Origin: Chlorokybus atmophyticus | Taxonomy: Eukaryota > Streptophyta > Chlorokybophyceae > Chlorokybales > Chlorokybaceae | Length of the DNA stretch: 64,000 nucleotides | Direction: 5' to 3' | Assembly: GCA_009103225.1 (NCBI GenBank) | Contig: RHPI01001037.1 | Span: 161,054-225,053, forward strand | Shown here: positions 36,289 through 48,266 of the stretch, piece after piece | Position numbering within the stretch: the first letter of the stretch is position 1 | How the letters are laid out: each line of letters starts with the position of its first letter | The notes under the pieces: generated by a model | What the model saw: the letters and a program-made list of their open reading frames with translations, nothing else | Database searches by the model: none | Told to the model about the DNA's origin: nothing | Translations under genes and position numbers: made by a program

Positions 36289-38760
36289 CTACACATTTAT
36301 AGCGACAATCACATCACGTTCGGCATAGCTCGCATCGTAGCATGATTGGCCAGCCGGTTGCTTTGACTTGTACACATATGCAGAGTAGTCGTAGAGGACC
36401 ACGATTAGTGGAGAAAACGGATGGAAGAAAGTCTCTTGGACACACTCTGCAGCTCGAAGAACACCATTACTGATATCTGGATACTGCTTAACGGTGACGG
36501 TGAAAGCATAGGTGGAGGTAACATAGTTAAAATGCTGGGAGTAGACAACGTCATCATTGTATTGGCTCCAAGTGTACAAAGCAGTCTGCGTGTGCTTTGG
36601 AGCACCTGCTCTGCCGTAATACTTCATGACAATTGTTGTAGCGTTTTGCATCTGCCAACCAGGAAACAAAGACATTGTGAGCTGCCATGGCTTTACGTCG
36701 CTGCAATATGCACTCGAATGTTAACTTACTATATCCAAAGCGCGCGCGTACAACGGGGGTCTGAAGGTCTTGTTTTGCTCATGCACGTTTCTGTATGCTT
36801 CAGTAAGCACAGTGTTAGTTACATTTCCACGAGAAGTCTGCCAAGCAGCGATCACATCAGGTGGCTGGTAAAACATTTTTCACATTCAGACTCTATGACG
36901 ACATGAAGCACAAGACATACCACAGCAGTGCCGACAAACTTCGAGGTGGCCATGAACAGGCTCAAGGTCGTCAGAAACTCATCTGAAGGAGCTGTGCGTG
37001 TGTAGTTGAGCTCAAAGCCGAGTGTCGCTTCTGTGTGCAGCACCTTGCCAGTCGCATGTGACGAACCTCGATATAGCCAAAGATGCATTGGCATCGACCT
37101 GCATAGAGAAATGGCTTTGCTGCCGTTCAGAGAAATTACACCAGGTCTAACATGCATGCATGGTAAGCCATACACACCTTGTAACCTCCTTTGGCACCAT
37201 TAGCAACAGCCGTTGTCTTTAAGTACTTCAGTTTACAGACAAAGGCGATGCGATGCTTGTGGCCATCATTGAGCACGCTTACAAACGGCGTGATGTCAAC
37301 TGCGAATGCTCACCACTGCGGCCGGCTGTTGAAGCTCACCCGGTCGCTTGCCAAATGTCACATCCGCAACCACACCATCCAACAGCACGTGAACAGCAAA
37401 CGGCGCGTACGGGAATCCTGTTTGAGAGTAAATCAACCTCACCTGCCATGGTACGATGCTGGTTTGGCTCTTTGTTGCACAACAATAGTGCACTCACTTG
37501 CAATACAGCTACGCAACTCAGCAAGAGAGCAGCATAGCAGTGTAGCAAGAAAGAAAAAGAGTTAGACATGTAATCATGGCGTGCATGCATCGCCCTTACC
37601 TCCAGCACTGCTCGTTTGATGTTGGTGGCTGTTTTGACAGCGACGGACGGGGAGGGTGACAAGGTTGTAGTTGTGTTCTCAACGGGTATTCGTGGTAGCA
37701 TCTGCGACCTTCATGCAGATACTGGCAGGACAATGCCAGCTGCATCCGGCTTGGGGTATGCTGCTGTTGTGGCGAAAAACTTTGCGGTCACAGCCACGTT
37801 GTAGGGGAAGTCGCAGATACATGTATCAACATCAGGAAACTCCACAAACACCCGCAGCTCGCCTGACCGCCTCGGAAGAGTACTGCATAGTACGCTTCAC
37901 CCCACAACACAAAGAGGTCATCAGCTTTGGCATAATCACACTGCCAGTCAAGGTGCCTACAGCACGTAGGTCTCATACTTCGCTTGTACAATGTCTCACC
38001 TGTGTGATGTCACCTGCGAAGTCAAACCAATGTTTCATCGGTTTGGCCTCTGGTTTGGCCAGGACGATTGCGACGCCGCGACGGAGAAAGCCAATGCTGT
38101 TCTTATGCCTTGTGGCAGGTGCGAGGTCCAGCACAGTAGATATATCCACACCTGCGTGGCAATCTTGTTGAAGCTGCTGTTGTTCGAGGTCTCGTTACCA
38201 CGTACTACCTCACCTCGAGGCCATACGCCAAGCGTGAAAGGCGTATCAGGTGGCTGGTATGGCGTGCATTTGGCCACGCATTTGTGCTGAACACGTGCAA
38301 CAAGCTCGACGCGTGCCCACGTGTTGCAGGTAGGCGGAGAGTATGCAGACACGAACACCGGGGCTTCCTTCAGAACAGAATATCTCGCCAGAAGCACGGC
38401 ACATGAAGGCGTCTGTGGCGCAGTCGACGGCGGGGGTCTTTGCAGGTACCATGCCTGCCAGTCGTCGCCGCAATTGCATGATACACAAGAAAACTAACCG
38501 ACACACTGACGAATGGTGTTGTGCAGTGCAAAGCGAAGGGACAAATTGAACATAGAGAGATTAATTTTCAGCACAGTAGACCTGCTTGATCAAGTGACTA
38601 CACCGGATTGCACGGAACCGAACAGGGTGTTACCTTTGTAAATGTGGAAGCTGGATCCGGCAAAAGGTCGGTATTGAATGGAGTGGCCGCTGCCAACGCT
38701 AAGGACAGCAATGCCAGTATCAACACCACGTGTTGAGTGGGCTTTGCATGGCGCCCTTCT
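36289..38760 (-). CDS. Peptide:N-glycanase A-type amidase, with an in-frame TGA
   Basis: A secreted or vacuolar enzyme of the plant PNGase A family (Pfam PNGaseA), which releases N-glycans from glycopeptides. Exons: about 38760-38634 (hydrophobic leader VVLILALLSLALAAA), 38412-38152, 38101-38000, about 37880-37600, 37442-37340, 37299-37176, 37098-36921, 36864-36730 and 36651-36289. Family landmarks appear in order: PSCAVLL; YSPPTCNTWARVEL; FTLGVWPRGEVVR; HWFDFAGDITQ; GIVLPVS; IKRAVLEVRLIYSQ; DITPFVSVLNDGHKH; HLWLYRGSSHATGKVL; and a conserved C-terminal half. The start codon is unresolved because the leader runs into a CACCA repeat. The junction into the exon at about 37880 is unresolved. A TGA at 37713-37711 interrupts the frame unless a 21-nt GT-AG segment is removed. 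Confidence 0.82.
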
Positions 38761-38775
38761 CCGCCTTGACACTCG

Positions 38776-38830
38776 ACCACACCACACCACACCACACCAC
38801 ACCACACCACACCACACCACACCACACCAC
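38776..38830. repeat. (ACCAC)n tandem repeat
   Basis: About eleven ACCAC pentamers at the 5' edge of the PNGase A gene. On the minus strand it reads GTGGT and could be 5' UTR, promoter or an artefactual N-terminus (VVWCG repeats). Confidence 0.92.
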
Positions 38831-41074
38831 ATTACATCACACCACACCTGCAGGAGCATGGAGCTCAGTGTTTATACCGCGTGTGCTAAGATGCTGATAG
38901 GGCGATAAAGCCCAGGAGACGCATAGACTGCTCATGACTATGAACGGTTGGTGCAAAGCAGAACGTGGTCATCATACACGAAAGTGCAAGTGTACATACA
39001 CGGAGACTCCATGGCAGACACTGATATGCCGTGGAGATACCTATCTTGCAGATTGAGTACTGAAGCACTTGTAGGTGGTATGATATGAAAGAGACTGTGG
39101 TTGCAGCGGTGCAACGGATAGTGGATACTTCTCAAAACGACAAGCACGAGTTGAGCAGTACATCAAGCACACAGTACAAGCTTGACAGGACTTCACGCGT
39201 GCTTTGCTTCGTTGTGCGCTGTACGCTAGCAAACGTAGCAAGTGACACGAGGTCTTGTCAACAACCTCCGCCACACCAGTGTGTCACTTCCAGCGCGAGT
39301 AGCCTAGGAAGCGCCCTCGTCATGGCCAGCACACATCCGAGTGCTTTCTTCTGCTCTGTGATGTGCGTTCTGTCAGCAGTTTGCTGCCGCTTCAACTGCG
39401 CCCAACAACTCCTGCGGTGCATACAAATGGTAAGTGCTGGTGGTTGCTGTGCCAAAGTGCCTTCGCTGCAAAGCACCTGCAAGAATGCAACCAACACGCG
39501 ATGCATATAACACCCGTTACCCCCTGAGGGCCGGAAGTGAGAGCAAGCCAATCGACCTTCATGCACATGTATGCGATACGCAATTGCCCAACGCCGGCGC
39601 AATCAGCAGGCACCGGCACAGCTTGCGACGTGCTCATCAACTCGTAGGTGGGTGTGTATTGACGGTTGTTGAGGGCAACTGTTCAACAGTTGTGCATGAC
39701 ATTACCGTCGCTGGGCTGTTTGCAGTACTTGCTTGCTGCATGCGCCACAGAGTTTTTGGTTCAACCGAAACCTTCTTTGTATGAGGACGCGAGGTTGGTT
39801 AGCTGTTGGCTGGTGTGGAAGGAGCCGAGCCTGCATGGTTTGTGATTGGCAATGCTCTTGCATACTACACTGCCAGCTATTGTAGTAGAGGCAAGTGTTC
39901 TGCCTGGCATATACGGTGCGGCACCCAGTACCAACGATCAACATTGCATGTTGGCAGGCACGGCTTGCCTGTACAGCACCGTGCCTCTGCCTGGCTGTAC
40001 GCAAGCCACCATTGATTCTGTAATTTGCGTCCAGACCAAGCAAGGCAACACCTTTGAAAGAAAGGCACGTTTAGCCGCACCTGCTCGCACTGTAGAGTTC
40101 AGAAGTAAGGCATCACACAGATGAATCAGCAGTGTAAGATTTACAAACATTTTGAGATGATCAAGAGAGGGATGGGATAAAGCAGTTGCAAGCTGCAAGC
40201 ACGAGTAGAAGGCCTACCACTTATGGCTGACGGTTGGACTACGTTTGCGACCATGCCATAAGTCTGCAGTGTGGGGCGCGTGCGCGCGTGTGTGCGTGCG
40301 CATGCATTCTCTAACCTCCAGCTTCAAGAACTGACGTACAAGGCCTATTGGCACAGGCCACTGCGACTGCCAACACGCACATGTACAGACGATTTGAGCT
40401 GCCTCCGTCACTGTGTGCAACTCACAAGCGAGCTTGCTGGAAAGCGATCAACACACTCTTTGTGAAAGCAAGGCTGCTGGTCGGTTGGCTGCTTGCTTAC
40501 AAGCGTTTTCTGTTCTGTCTTGCGCTAGAGAAAGGCACGCATTCATTCAATCTCAAGCAAGCTTGCCGCTTGACAAATGCGCACATGCAAGTGCTGGCAT
40601 TTTCAACTCACCTAGTAAGCGCTCGGACAGGTCATTCTAAAGCTCAAGTTTGCTGGCATTGTCGCGCTGCAAAGCCTGTGTCGTGCTGCAGGCGCAACAA
40701 CCCAAGCGTGCACGTTGCCTGGCTCAAGCTGTGTGTGACGCAAGTCATGCTTCCCAGCACACTTCGCCACCATGGCGCCCGCGTGCCTCACCCCGTGCGT
40801 TCAGCTGCTTCACTGCATGCAGTAGTAGCAGTCCTCATCACGGCCTGTACCGCCGTCCTAAGCACGTACCAGGGAACCCGCCTACAGATATTTGGGCTGC
40901 AGCGAGGACTGGACGAAGCGGCGGCGGCGGCGGCAGTTGGAGGAGGAGGAGGAAGAGTAGGCGGAGCAGCGGCGGAGGTTGTGGACTGCAGTGTCTTCAT
41001 CGGGTGCTGACAGGGCGGTTTTGTGCAATCTGCGAGGGCTGGTGCTGGGCTTCACTGCTGTGTAAGCAGTCAGG
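38831..41074. other. Divergent spacer, no gene recognised
   Basis: More than 2.2 kb separates the PNGase A and NOSIP starts. Open frames exist on both strands (for example 39085-39510 plus and 40348-41010 plus), but none shows a domain, consistent codon pattern or splice structure. A GCGGCGGCGG-rich stretch lies at about 40918-40980, just upstream of NOSIP, possibly 5' UTR. Confidence 0.45.
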
Positions 41075-42939
41075 ATGCCGCAGCGCCATAGCAAGAACAA
41101 CAACGACAGGGGGCAGTTCACCTATGAGGAGCGCAGGAAGCTGCGATACGGCACTCAGGTACGGCAGTAGTAAAGCTTGTCGTCAGCATGTGGGCAGGGG
41201 AAGCCAAGTTTGATATGTTGCTGATTTGCACTTGATGCCAGCTGCATGCTTGGTGAAATGGTTATTTGTAATGAGAACGGCAGGGGTTCAGCTGGTGCGT
41301 ACTGCAGTTTTGGGTAATGCTGCAATCCAACGTACTCTTTGAATTTGAACTGCTGTTGTCACAATGTTAATTTGTTGTTAATGTACCATTTCGCTGTCGT
41401 TACAACCATAGATTTGAAACTGAGCGCTCATGCTTTCAGCTCAATAAATATATATATGTGTTGCTGATTTGCACTGGGTGCCAGCTGCATGCTTGGTGCA
41501 ATGGTTATTTGTAATGAGAACGGCAGGGGTTCAGCTGGTGCGTACTACAGTTTTGGGTAATGCTGCAATCCAACGTACTCTTTGAACTGTTGTTGTCACA
41601 ATGTTAGTTTGTTTATGTACCATTTCGCTGTCGTTACAACAACAGATTTGTAACTGAGCGCTCATGCTTGCAACTCAATGAACGCACGTTGTTTCTTTAG
41701 GTTAGACCATGTATATGTCACCAGTTCCGCTACCACCAAAGCTTTTGTGACGCAGGCAGAGCGCCTTGGCAAGGACTCCATCAAAGCATTTGATGCATGC
41801 TGCTTGTGTTTGCATACGGCTTCCGACCCCCTGGCGTGCCAGAGCGGACACCTGTTCTGCAAGGAGTGCATTTACGAGTGCCTCCTGCAGCAGAAAAAAG
41901 ATATTAAAAGGTGACAACGATGCCTGACTCCTTGTGGCATGTGTGGTGGCTACTACCACGAGTAGTGGCTACTATCAAATCTCGCATTGTATTGTTTGCA
42001 CGTCATCGGCATGGTTTGGAGTACTCGACATACATACACACAGCAGTGGCTTTGCAGGCAGCAGGAAGCATACTCTCAGCAGTTGCTGGCTGATGAGGCA
42101 GAGGCAGCCGCACGCGCGAATGCACACAGAGAGAAGGAGCTTGAGCTGTTTGAGCGATCAAACAACAGTGCCGCTCCTCTCGACTACAGCCACACTATGT
42201 ACACAACGTGTACTCTGCAGCTTTTCAGCATTGCGTATGCGCTTGCTGTTGCATGCTGTCTGACCTTTGGTTATTGTCCACATACAGCAGGGAGAATATC
42301 AGCAATGAAGCTGAGCAGAGGACGACGCATGGAGCGTCGAGCGTCAAGACCACGCAGTTTGAGGAGGAGGCTTTGAGAGGCATGAAAGCTTTCTGGCTGC
42401 CTTCAATGACTCCTGAAGCCAACGGACGAGCGGAACCGCCATCATCGGACACAATCTGCCCAGAAGGCAGAGAAAGACTGCGCCTAAAGCAGCTGTTTCC
42501 TATCCACTTTACAGAGGTAAAGCAGAGCACATGCTTGTTGACAAAGTGTTGTGCGCTAAGGCATGCTGTCATGCGTAGCATTGTGATACATGTGATTGGT
42601 GGGCAGGTTCCCGAGCACGCCAGGTCCCAACAGGGCCGCCAGGACGACATCTTTATGTGTCCTTCCTGTAAAGACACCCTGACCAACACGACGAAGCTCG
42701 TGACGGTTTCCCTCTGCGGGCACGTGCTGTGCAGCGAGTGTGCGAAGCGGTTCATCATTCCAGATAAGGTTTGCTTCGTCTGCAGCAAGAAGTGCAAGGA
42801 GAAGGACCTGGTGGAGCTGCAAAAGGGAGGCACCGGGTTCGCCGCGCACGGAGAGGATCTCACAGCCAAGACCTTTAAGCACGTTGGTGGCAGCTCAATA
42901 GCCAACGTTGATAAGCCAGGCAAAGCGATACCTAAATAG
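41075..42939 (+). CDS. NOSIP: NOSIP-family U-box-like ubiquitin ligase
   Basis: Homologue of nitric oxide synthase-interacting protein, a nuclear RING/U-box-type E3 ligase associated with the spliceosome in eukaryotes. Five exons, 41075-41158, 41756-41910, 42058-42198, 42288-42516 and 42607-42939, give about 313 residues, near the usual 300. Family landmarks: the start MPQRHSKNNNDRGQFTYEER; the first half-RING IKAFDACCLCLHTASDPLAC ending with HLFCKECIYECLLQQKK; FWLPSMTPEA; FPIHFTE; a second RING-like block CPSCKDTLTN...SLCGHVLCSECA; and the closing LQKGGTGFAAHGEDL. All junctions keep phase. The first intron contains a 228-bp tandem duplication. Confidence 0.95.
41218..41679. repeat. Tandem duplication in NOSIP intron 1
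   Basis: Copies at 41218-41445 and 41461-41679 (period 243 bp) share nearly all bases, starting TTGCTGATTTGCAC and ending GCTCAAT/ACTCAAT, with a few small indels. The second copy ends about 76 bp before exon 2. Confidence 0.93.
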
Positions 42940-43491
42940 GTTATGTTGTCTCCAAGAGGGACAGTTGAACTGTGCGTTATCTGGGGTTGCAATGTCATGT
43001 GCGCTGCAGCAGTTTGGCATACTGGCACTCTTTGGGCTGCAACTGTCATGGCCAAGCCCAAAACGCATGTGCGCAACAATGATGGTCATCACGGCATTTG
43101 ATGCAGACGCATGCACTGAGCACGCATGCATGCTTACTCCACAGGCTTCCTGCTCACCAAGCACAGTGTAGCCGGCACAGCCACGCAGAGCTGCGGGGGG
43201 GGACAACCTATGCAACACATTGGCATGCAGTTATGTCCCACCTCGCTGCGCGAGGTGGGACATGAGCAGTTCAGCAGCAGTTTAGTAACGCACAGAACAT
43301 GAACGGGTAGGGTACAGAGGTTGCACAGTGGTTGGGGTACAGAGGTTGCACAGCAGGTGGCCGCAGATCAGGTGCGGTGCATGCGAGCCTGCTGCTTTTC
43401 TACAGTGCAAGCGCTTGCGAAGCGCCTGCCAGTCTCCAACACTGGCATGCTGCTTGCATTTGCGTAGTGAGCAGAGGTGCACGGCTCGGTC
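42940..43491. other. Spacer with hairpin
   Basis: Between the co-oriented NOSIP and bilin reductase genes. A near-perfect inverted repeat lies at 43233-43263. A 19-bp phrase (ggtacagaggttgcacagc-like) is repeated at about 43311 and 43335. Confidence 0.6.
43233..43263. repeat. Inverted repeat, 14-bp arms
   Basis: Arms 43233-43246 and 43250-43263 are reverse complements around TGC. It sits between NOSIP and the bilin reductase gene and could act in termination or be another local inverted duplication. Confidence 0.88.
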
Positions 43492-45342
43492 ATGATGATG
43501 GCGGCGGCGACCACCTCCTCCTCTGCCGCCGCCGCCCTCGACGCCAGCGTGCGGCCAAGCGGCCCCTGGCCTACATCTCGCAAGCGGCGCCACCGCTCAA
43601 CTGCAGCCCTCGGACCAGCAGAAGGAGGCGCAGCAGCAGGAGGCGGTGGAGGAGGAGGTGGGGTGGGAGGCGATCTGAGGCTGTTCCGCCAGGCGCTCAG
43701 TGCAGAGTTGGCAGGCCTGAATGGCTTGCAGGCGCTGCCGCTCCCACAGGAGCTGGCTTACAGGGCCAAAGGTGAGGGGGAGCTGCTTTGAACTTGAGGC
43801 GCACGTCTTGCATCCTTGTCGCAGCACTTCAGTATGCTTGCTTCTTGTGTGTTGGTTGTGCTTGCGGGGTGAACAGCTGGTGAGAAGACCAGCAACTAGG
43901 CTCAGTCTTGTTTCAATGTCTGCGCCGTATTGCAAGCTCATACCATCAAGGCGTACACTAGCAAATGCAGGCAAGCACTGCTGCACACGAAGTCTGGCAT
44001 GGCTTTGAGTTGAGTCACAGCAATTGGTTGTGCGCATGCCGCCTTGCACGTCCATAGTTGTGAACACTTGTGATTTGCAAGCATGCGTGCTGTGTGGTTT
44101 CCATAATGGACATGTAGTGCATGCGTGTTCTTGTGTAATAATTGGGCGGTGCTGAAACTGTTGTCATCCTGTTGCCATAGCCTCCAATTCAAGGCGAATG
44201 GCGGTGCAGACAGAGCTCTTGGAGTCCGCTCGTTTGCAGAAGGTATGCTTTGTTGCAGCTGCTTCTTTGCTTGGCGTTTAGTACTCCATCTATCCAAAGG
44301 AACGTGACACTTCCATCACCATAAACAGGCGTGGTATGTTCACGCCAATGCTCTGCCTGCTGGTCAATACTTTGGGGGGCGGCTGATACCTCGCGCGCAC
44401 TATGACGTGCCGCCACTCGCCTTTGACATGTGGGTCTTTGGTAAGGTGTATGCATTGCACCTTCTTGTCATTGCGTGACCGATTGGATTGTTCTCATGCG
44501 CAGGGCCCCATAGGTGGCTGGTCTCGCTGGATTTCATACCCCTGTTCAGACACCTCTCTTATCGCGAACGCTACATGGCTCCCCTCATGAGCATCAAACG
44601 CAGGTATGGACATTGTCACCTCCTATCACAGCGACCTGAACCCAAAGTGTCACATGTCACATGGTTGACACATTGGCATGACACTCTATGATGCAGTTAT
44701 GCGGATGCGTGCATGACATTTGAAGAGGAGTTCTTCGCGTCGCAGCGGTACATGTCTGAGGGAGCGATGGTGATGACGGCATTGTGGCCGCATGCGTCTT
44801 TTGTAGTTTCCGACACCCTTTCGAAAGCATACCCCGCACTCCGGGCACACAAGGACGACAAGAGCGCCCATCAACACCGATTGCATGCGCGCGCCCTCCC
44901 TGCCTTCCAACAGACCATACGACTGTACTTTGGTGGGTGGCACGTTGCATCATCTCAGCAAGGCATTCAAATAGTACATACAGCTTTCCACACGCATAGT
45001 TGCATAGAAAGATGACCATGGTTTGCTCTGTACTAGAACAACAGCTCGCAAACCATACCAGGCACATTTACTCGACCATGCCCAATAAGCTGGTGGTGCT
45101 CATTTTGTCACTGTCAACCCAACCATTTGATGGCTTCTTTTTGTGCAGATCTGTTGGCGAGCGCGCAGCCTGTGACAGAGTATGAGGGGCAGCGTGTGAG
45201 CGCAGAGCAGCAGCTGTATGTGCGCTCACTGTGTGCACGGCCTGAGCCCTCTGAAGGCTTGCTGGCCTCCGTCTTCGGGGAGGACTGGGCACATGCGCTT
45301 GCCGATGCGCTGCTGCAGAATGGGGTTGGGGTTCCATCATAG
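43492..45342 (+). CDS. Ferredoxin-dependent bilin reductase (HY2/PebA/PcyA family)
   Basis: A plastid enzyme that reduces biliverdin or a dihydrobiliverdin with ferredoxin electrons to make bilins. Six exons, 43492-43771, 44181-44242, 44329-44440, 44504-44603, 44697-44932 and 45149-45342, give about 327 residues. An Ala/Ser/Arg-rich transit-like leader (MMMAAATTSSSAAAALDASV...) precedes a Gly-rich linker. Family landmarks: SRRMAVQTELLESARLQK, then LIPRAHYDVPPLAFDMWVFG (the PxxxYDxPxxxxD block), LVSLDFIPL, and C-terminal YVRSLCARPE...LLASVFGEDWAHAL, the equivalent of the usual LFGxxWA ending. The Asp of PLAFD (about D147) corresponds to the catalytic Asp of PcyA. The position matching PcyA His88 is Gly, as in HY2/PebA-like rather than PcyA enzymes. 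The product cannot be decided. Confidence 0.82.
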
Positions 45343-45469
45343 GTGCTTGGCGTGTGTTGCTGCCAAGTGTGTAGTATTGCATTGCGAGGTTGTCGTCAGT
45401 GTAGCAAGGCATGTGCAACAGAAAAAAAACATCAATCAAGAAGTCCAATGATTCGCTCATTCACCTATG

Positions 45470-48266
45470 CTAGTCTAAGTCAAACACAGATGCTGCTGTC
45501 AATCGAGGCTTGACTAGTTGGGTTTTCTTTTCCTTCTCCTCCCTCTGTGGCTCCTGCCTCTCAAGTACAATCACCGGCTGCTGCTCTGATGTATTGCGCT
45601 CAGCAGACTGAAGCGCTATAGAAGGAGACCACGCTTCAGGGCAAGAACTGCTCTTGCACGTCCCAGATGGTTTCTCTGGCTCCGGCTCTGGCTCCAGCCC
45701 TATGCTGTTTGCCTGTGGCATGGTCTTGGCATTGGCTTCCTCGCTGCCACTTTCACTAACAACGCTGGCTGCCCCGCTTGCTTCCAGCACCGCCTGGGAG
45801 CAGTCATCGTTGTGCTCAACTGTATCTGTAATGCTGGCTAGTAGCTCATGTCGGCTTCCCACGGCATGGCTGTTGACGTCCTTGTGCTCTCCTTCAAGCG
45901 CGCACTTTTCCTCCTGCTGTGCAACCACAGTAGCAGGTGGCTGTTCTTCCTGGCAAACATTGCTCGCGCCGATTCCTTCAGCTTCCTCTCTGCTCTGTGC
46001 CGGCTCCTCAAACGCCTGCATGCAAGTGGCAAGTGATGTAGTATGTAATGCAAGCCAACTAATTACACAACATGTGATGTTGGTCTCAGTTCACTGTGCC
46101 TAGACTGTGCACCTTTGGTGGAGGTGGCGTGGGTTTCGTGACAGGTAGAGTGACGGTCATCACTCTCTTGCTCTTGTCAAACTTTGCATGGCCTCTTGCA
46201 TCATCCACTTGGTAGGGCAGGTCTATCTGTATGCACACATGGGCACAACGTTCAACAAGGATTAAGGTAACCTTGCAACATTGTTGCAAGAAGATTTACC
46301 CGAGCTGTAGCGTAGCCAGGAGCACGGATATCAACGCTGTGTGGCGCCACGTTAAGGTCGACCCCGGCAGCAGAGGTCAGCTTTGCGAGAGTTATTTTTA
46401 ATAGCAGCGTTGTTGGCCTCGTGGACGCCACTGACCCGGAGTTAGCCTCGGCAGTTTTGTCCATCCTGCACGCTGCCGTCAATTCAGCATCGCGCATCAT
46501 TACACAGGCATACGCAACTGCATACGCAGTGAGTTTTGCAAAGAATACACACCAATGGTCTTTTAAGGTTGTGTTCTCCACAACATGCGTGATAGTATAC
46601 TCAGGTGCCGGCAACATTGGCCTTGCAGCATTATCCTCCATGACCACTATTCTGTCTCTCATACATGCTTCATTGTCTTGTTTCTGCTCCACCGATGCAG
46701 CAACTGGCGTTGTTATTGCTGGCTTTGTTGATGGGAATGCAAAAGGACTGCCCTGCTGTGCACTGGAGCCTGAACAAAGGTTGTTTGTATAAGCAAAAAC
46801 ATGTGATTGAGCAACTGCCTTGAGCATTGCGTGAACACACTATGAATACATACTTTTAGGCTCTGCTGCCTTCTTGATTGCTTGCACGCTGGGGGCACCA
46901 CCAGGCCCCTTGTACTTGATCCTTGGGAAGCTCAAGTCTGAAGGACCAACAACCATGAGAGAAACACCATCACAACCAGCACTGCATGCAGGTGATCTAC
47001 CCCACATACCGGTTGTAAGAGTGATGCCCCGGTGGTCCCTTACGGCATCCATGGCTGTGCGTGCAACAAGCTCCTTGAATCTCTTATCGCTACTCGCTTT
47101 CTCCACAACATGCGGGTTGACGATGAAGTCCACAGCTACACAGGCGTTTCCATCCTTGTCCATGTCATCTCGGGGATTTGATAGCGTGAAGGGGATGCGC
47201 CAGTCGGACCCGCCCGACAGCGATTTTACAACCTTCTTGCAGGTAGCTTCCTCCACTTTGTCGCTGCTGCACACGTTTATGAACACCTTCATGTTGATCT
47301 TTCTGCCTTTGTTGTTGGGTGCACCCTTCGTGCGGGTTTTGACCACAAATGCAGCCTCTGGCACAATAAGTGTTGTGTCGGGCCCGCTACCGGGATGCAC
47401 GCGGCCTTCATTCTCCATCTGGCGCAGATAGGTCTCATTCTCCTGCAGACGAGTTGTGTGTCACGCAGCTAACAACAAATGTGCAGTGAGGTGATATGCT
47501 GTGGCAACTTCAGTTGCCACAGCATATTAGTTGCAGTAGGTGTTAATTTTGCTCACCTCCCTATGTTTGGGGTCCTGGATCTCTTTGGCGTAGTCGGAGA
47601 AGAGCTTCATGAACTCTGGGTCTCTGAAAGCCTTCTCGAACCTGCTCAGCTCCTGATTGCGCAGTCCGCAGGCTGATTAGTTACGTGTTCTGTTGTTATG
47701 ACGTGCACAACCATATGCAGTGACATGAATTTAGCACGCAGGTTCCCTTGTTCATGTATGACGACATATGAGAACTGAGGGTGTGCTTTGATGGCTGCAC
47801 TGTTGCCGTTGCAGTTCGTGTCAAGGACTATTGTCATGATAGCGAGAACGTAACGAAACATTACAACACTGACAATACAAGTGTCCACAACTTGCACCTG
47901 GCAATATCAGCAATTCACCATAGTCACAATGGTGGTAAAGCTATGTCGCTTGTCACGCAAAGTAGCACTGAAATGCACCCTGCGTATGCGCATGCAGTAC
48001 GGTGTAGTCCCGACTTTGAACAACACCATGTGCAAAACAAGGGGCGGAGTGTTCAATGCACCCTCGTAAGGCATGTGTACTTGCATGTAATTGTGCGCTG
48101 GGTTTCCACTGACCAACAGCAGCCGCCTACTGCTCGCAGTGTCTGTGCAGCAGACTCGGTTACTTTGACTGACACGAATAAGCATAATCCATACCTCGGT
48201 GGACATGTTGAGCTCCTTCATCTTCTCCGCCGCCTTGTCCGCCACCTCCTCCGCCGCCGCCGCCAT
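45470..48266 (-). CDS. PIH1-CS dynein preassembly factor (Kintoun/DNAAF2-like)
   Basis: A cytoplasmic co-chaperone needed to assemble ciliary dynein arms with HSP90. Seven exons, 48266-48195, 47652-47557, 47442-47010, 46937-46854, 46769-46300, 46226-46113 and 46015-45470, give about 604 residues. The N-terminus holds ELSRFEKAFRDPEFMKLFSD YAKEIQDP, typical of Kintoun-type PIH proteins. The PIH1 domain spans exons 3-4 (KVFINVCSSDKV, DWRIPFTLSNPRDD, DFIVNPHVVEKA, DLSFPRIKYKGPGG). A CS-like domain follows in exons 5-6 (STRPTTLLLKITL, HAKFDKSKRVMTVTLPV), then an acidic, Glu-rich disordered tail. It could be the PF13 or MOT48 orthologue; length and acidic tail favour Kintoun. A 50-residue stretch in exon 5 (about 46470-46600) has no counterpart that I know and might be an unrecognised intron. 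The stop is 127 bp from the convergent bilin reductase stop. Confidence 0.9.
47494..47527. repeat. Perfect inverted repeat in a PIH1 gene intron
   Basis: Arms 47494-47509 and 47512-47527 are exact complements (16 bp) around TC. It lies wholly in the 114-bp intron 47443-47556, so about a third of the intron folds on itself. Confidence 0.93.

Noticed and set aside
39085-41010. Plus-strand genes between PNGase A and NOSIP
   Set aside because: Frames of 140-220 codons exist but have no domain, and no splice path gives family-like sequence.
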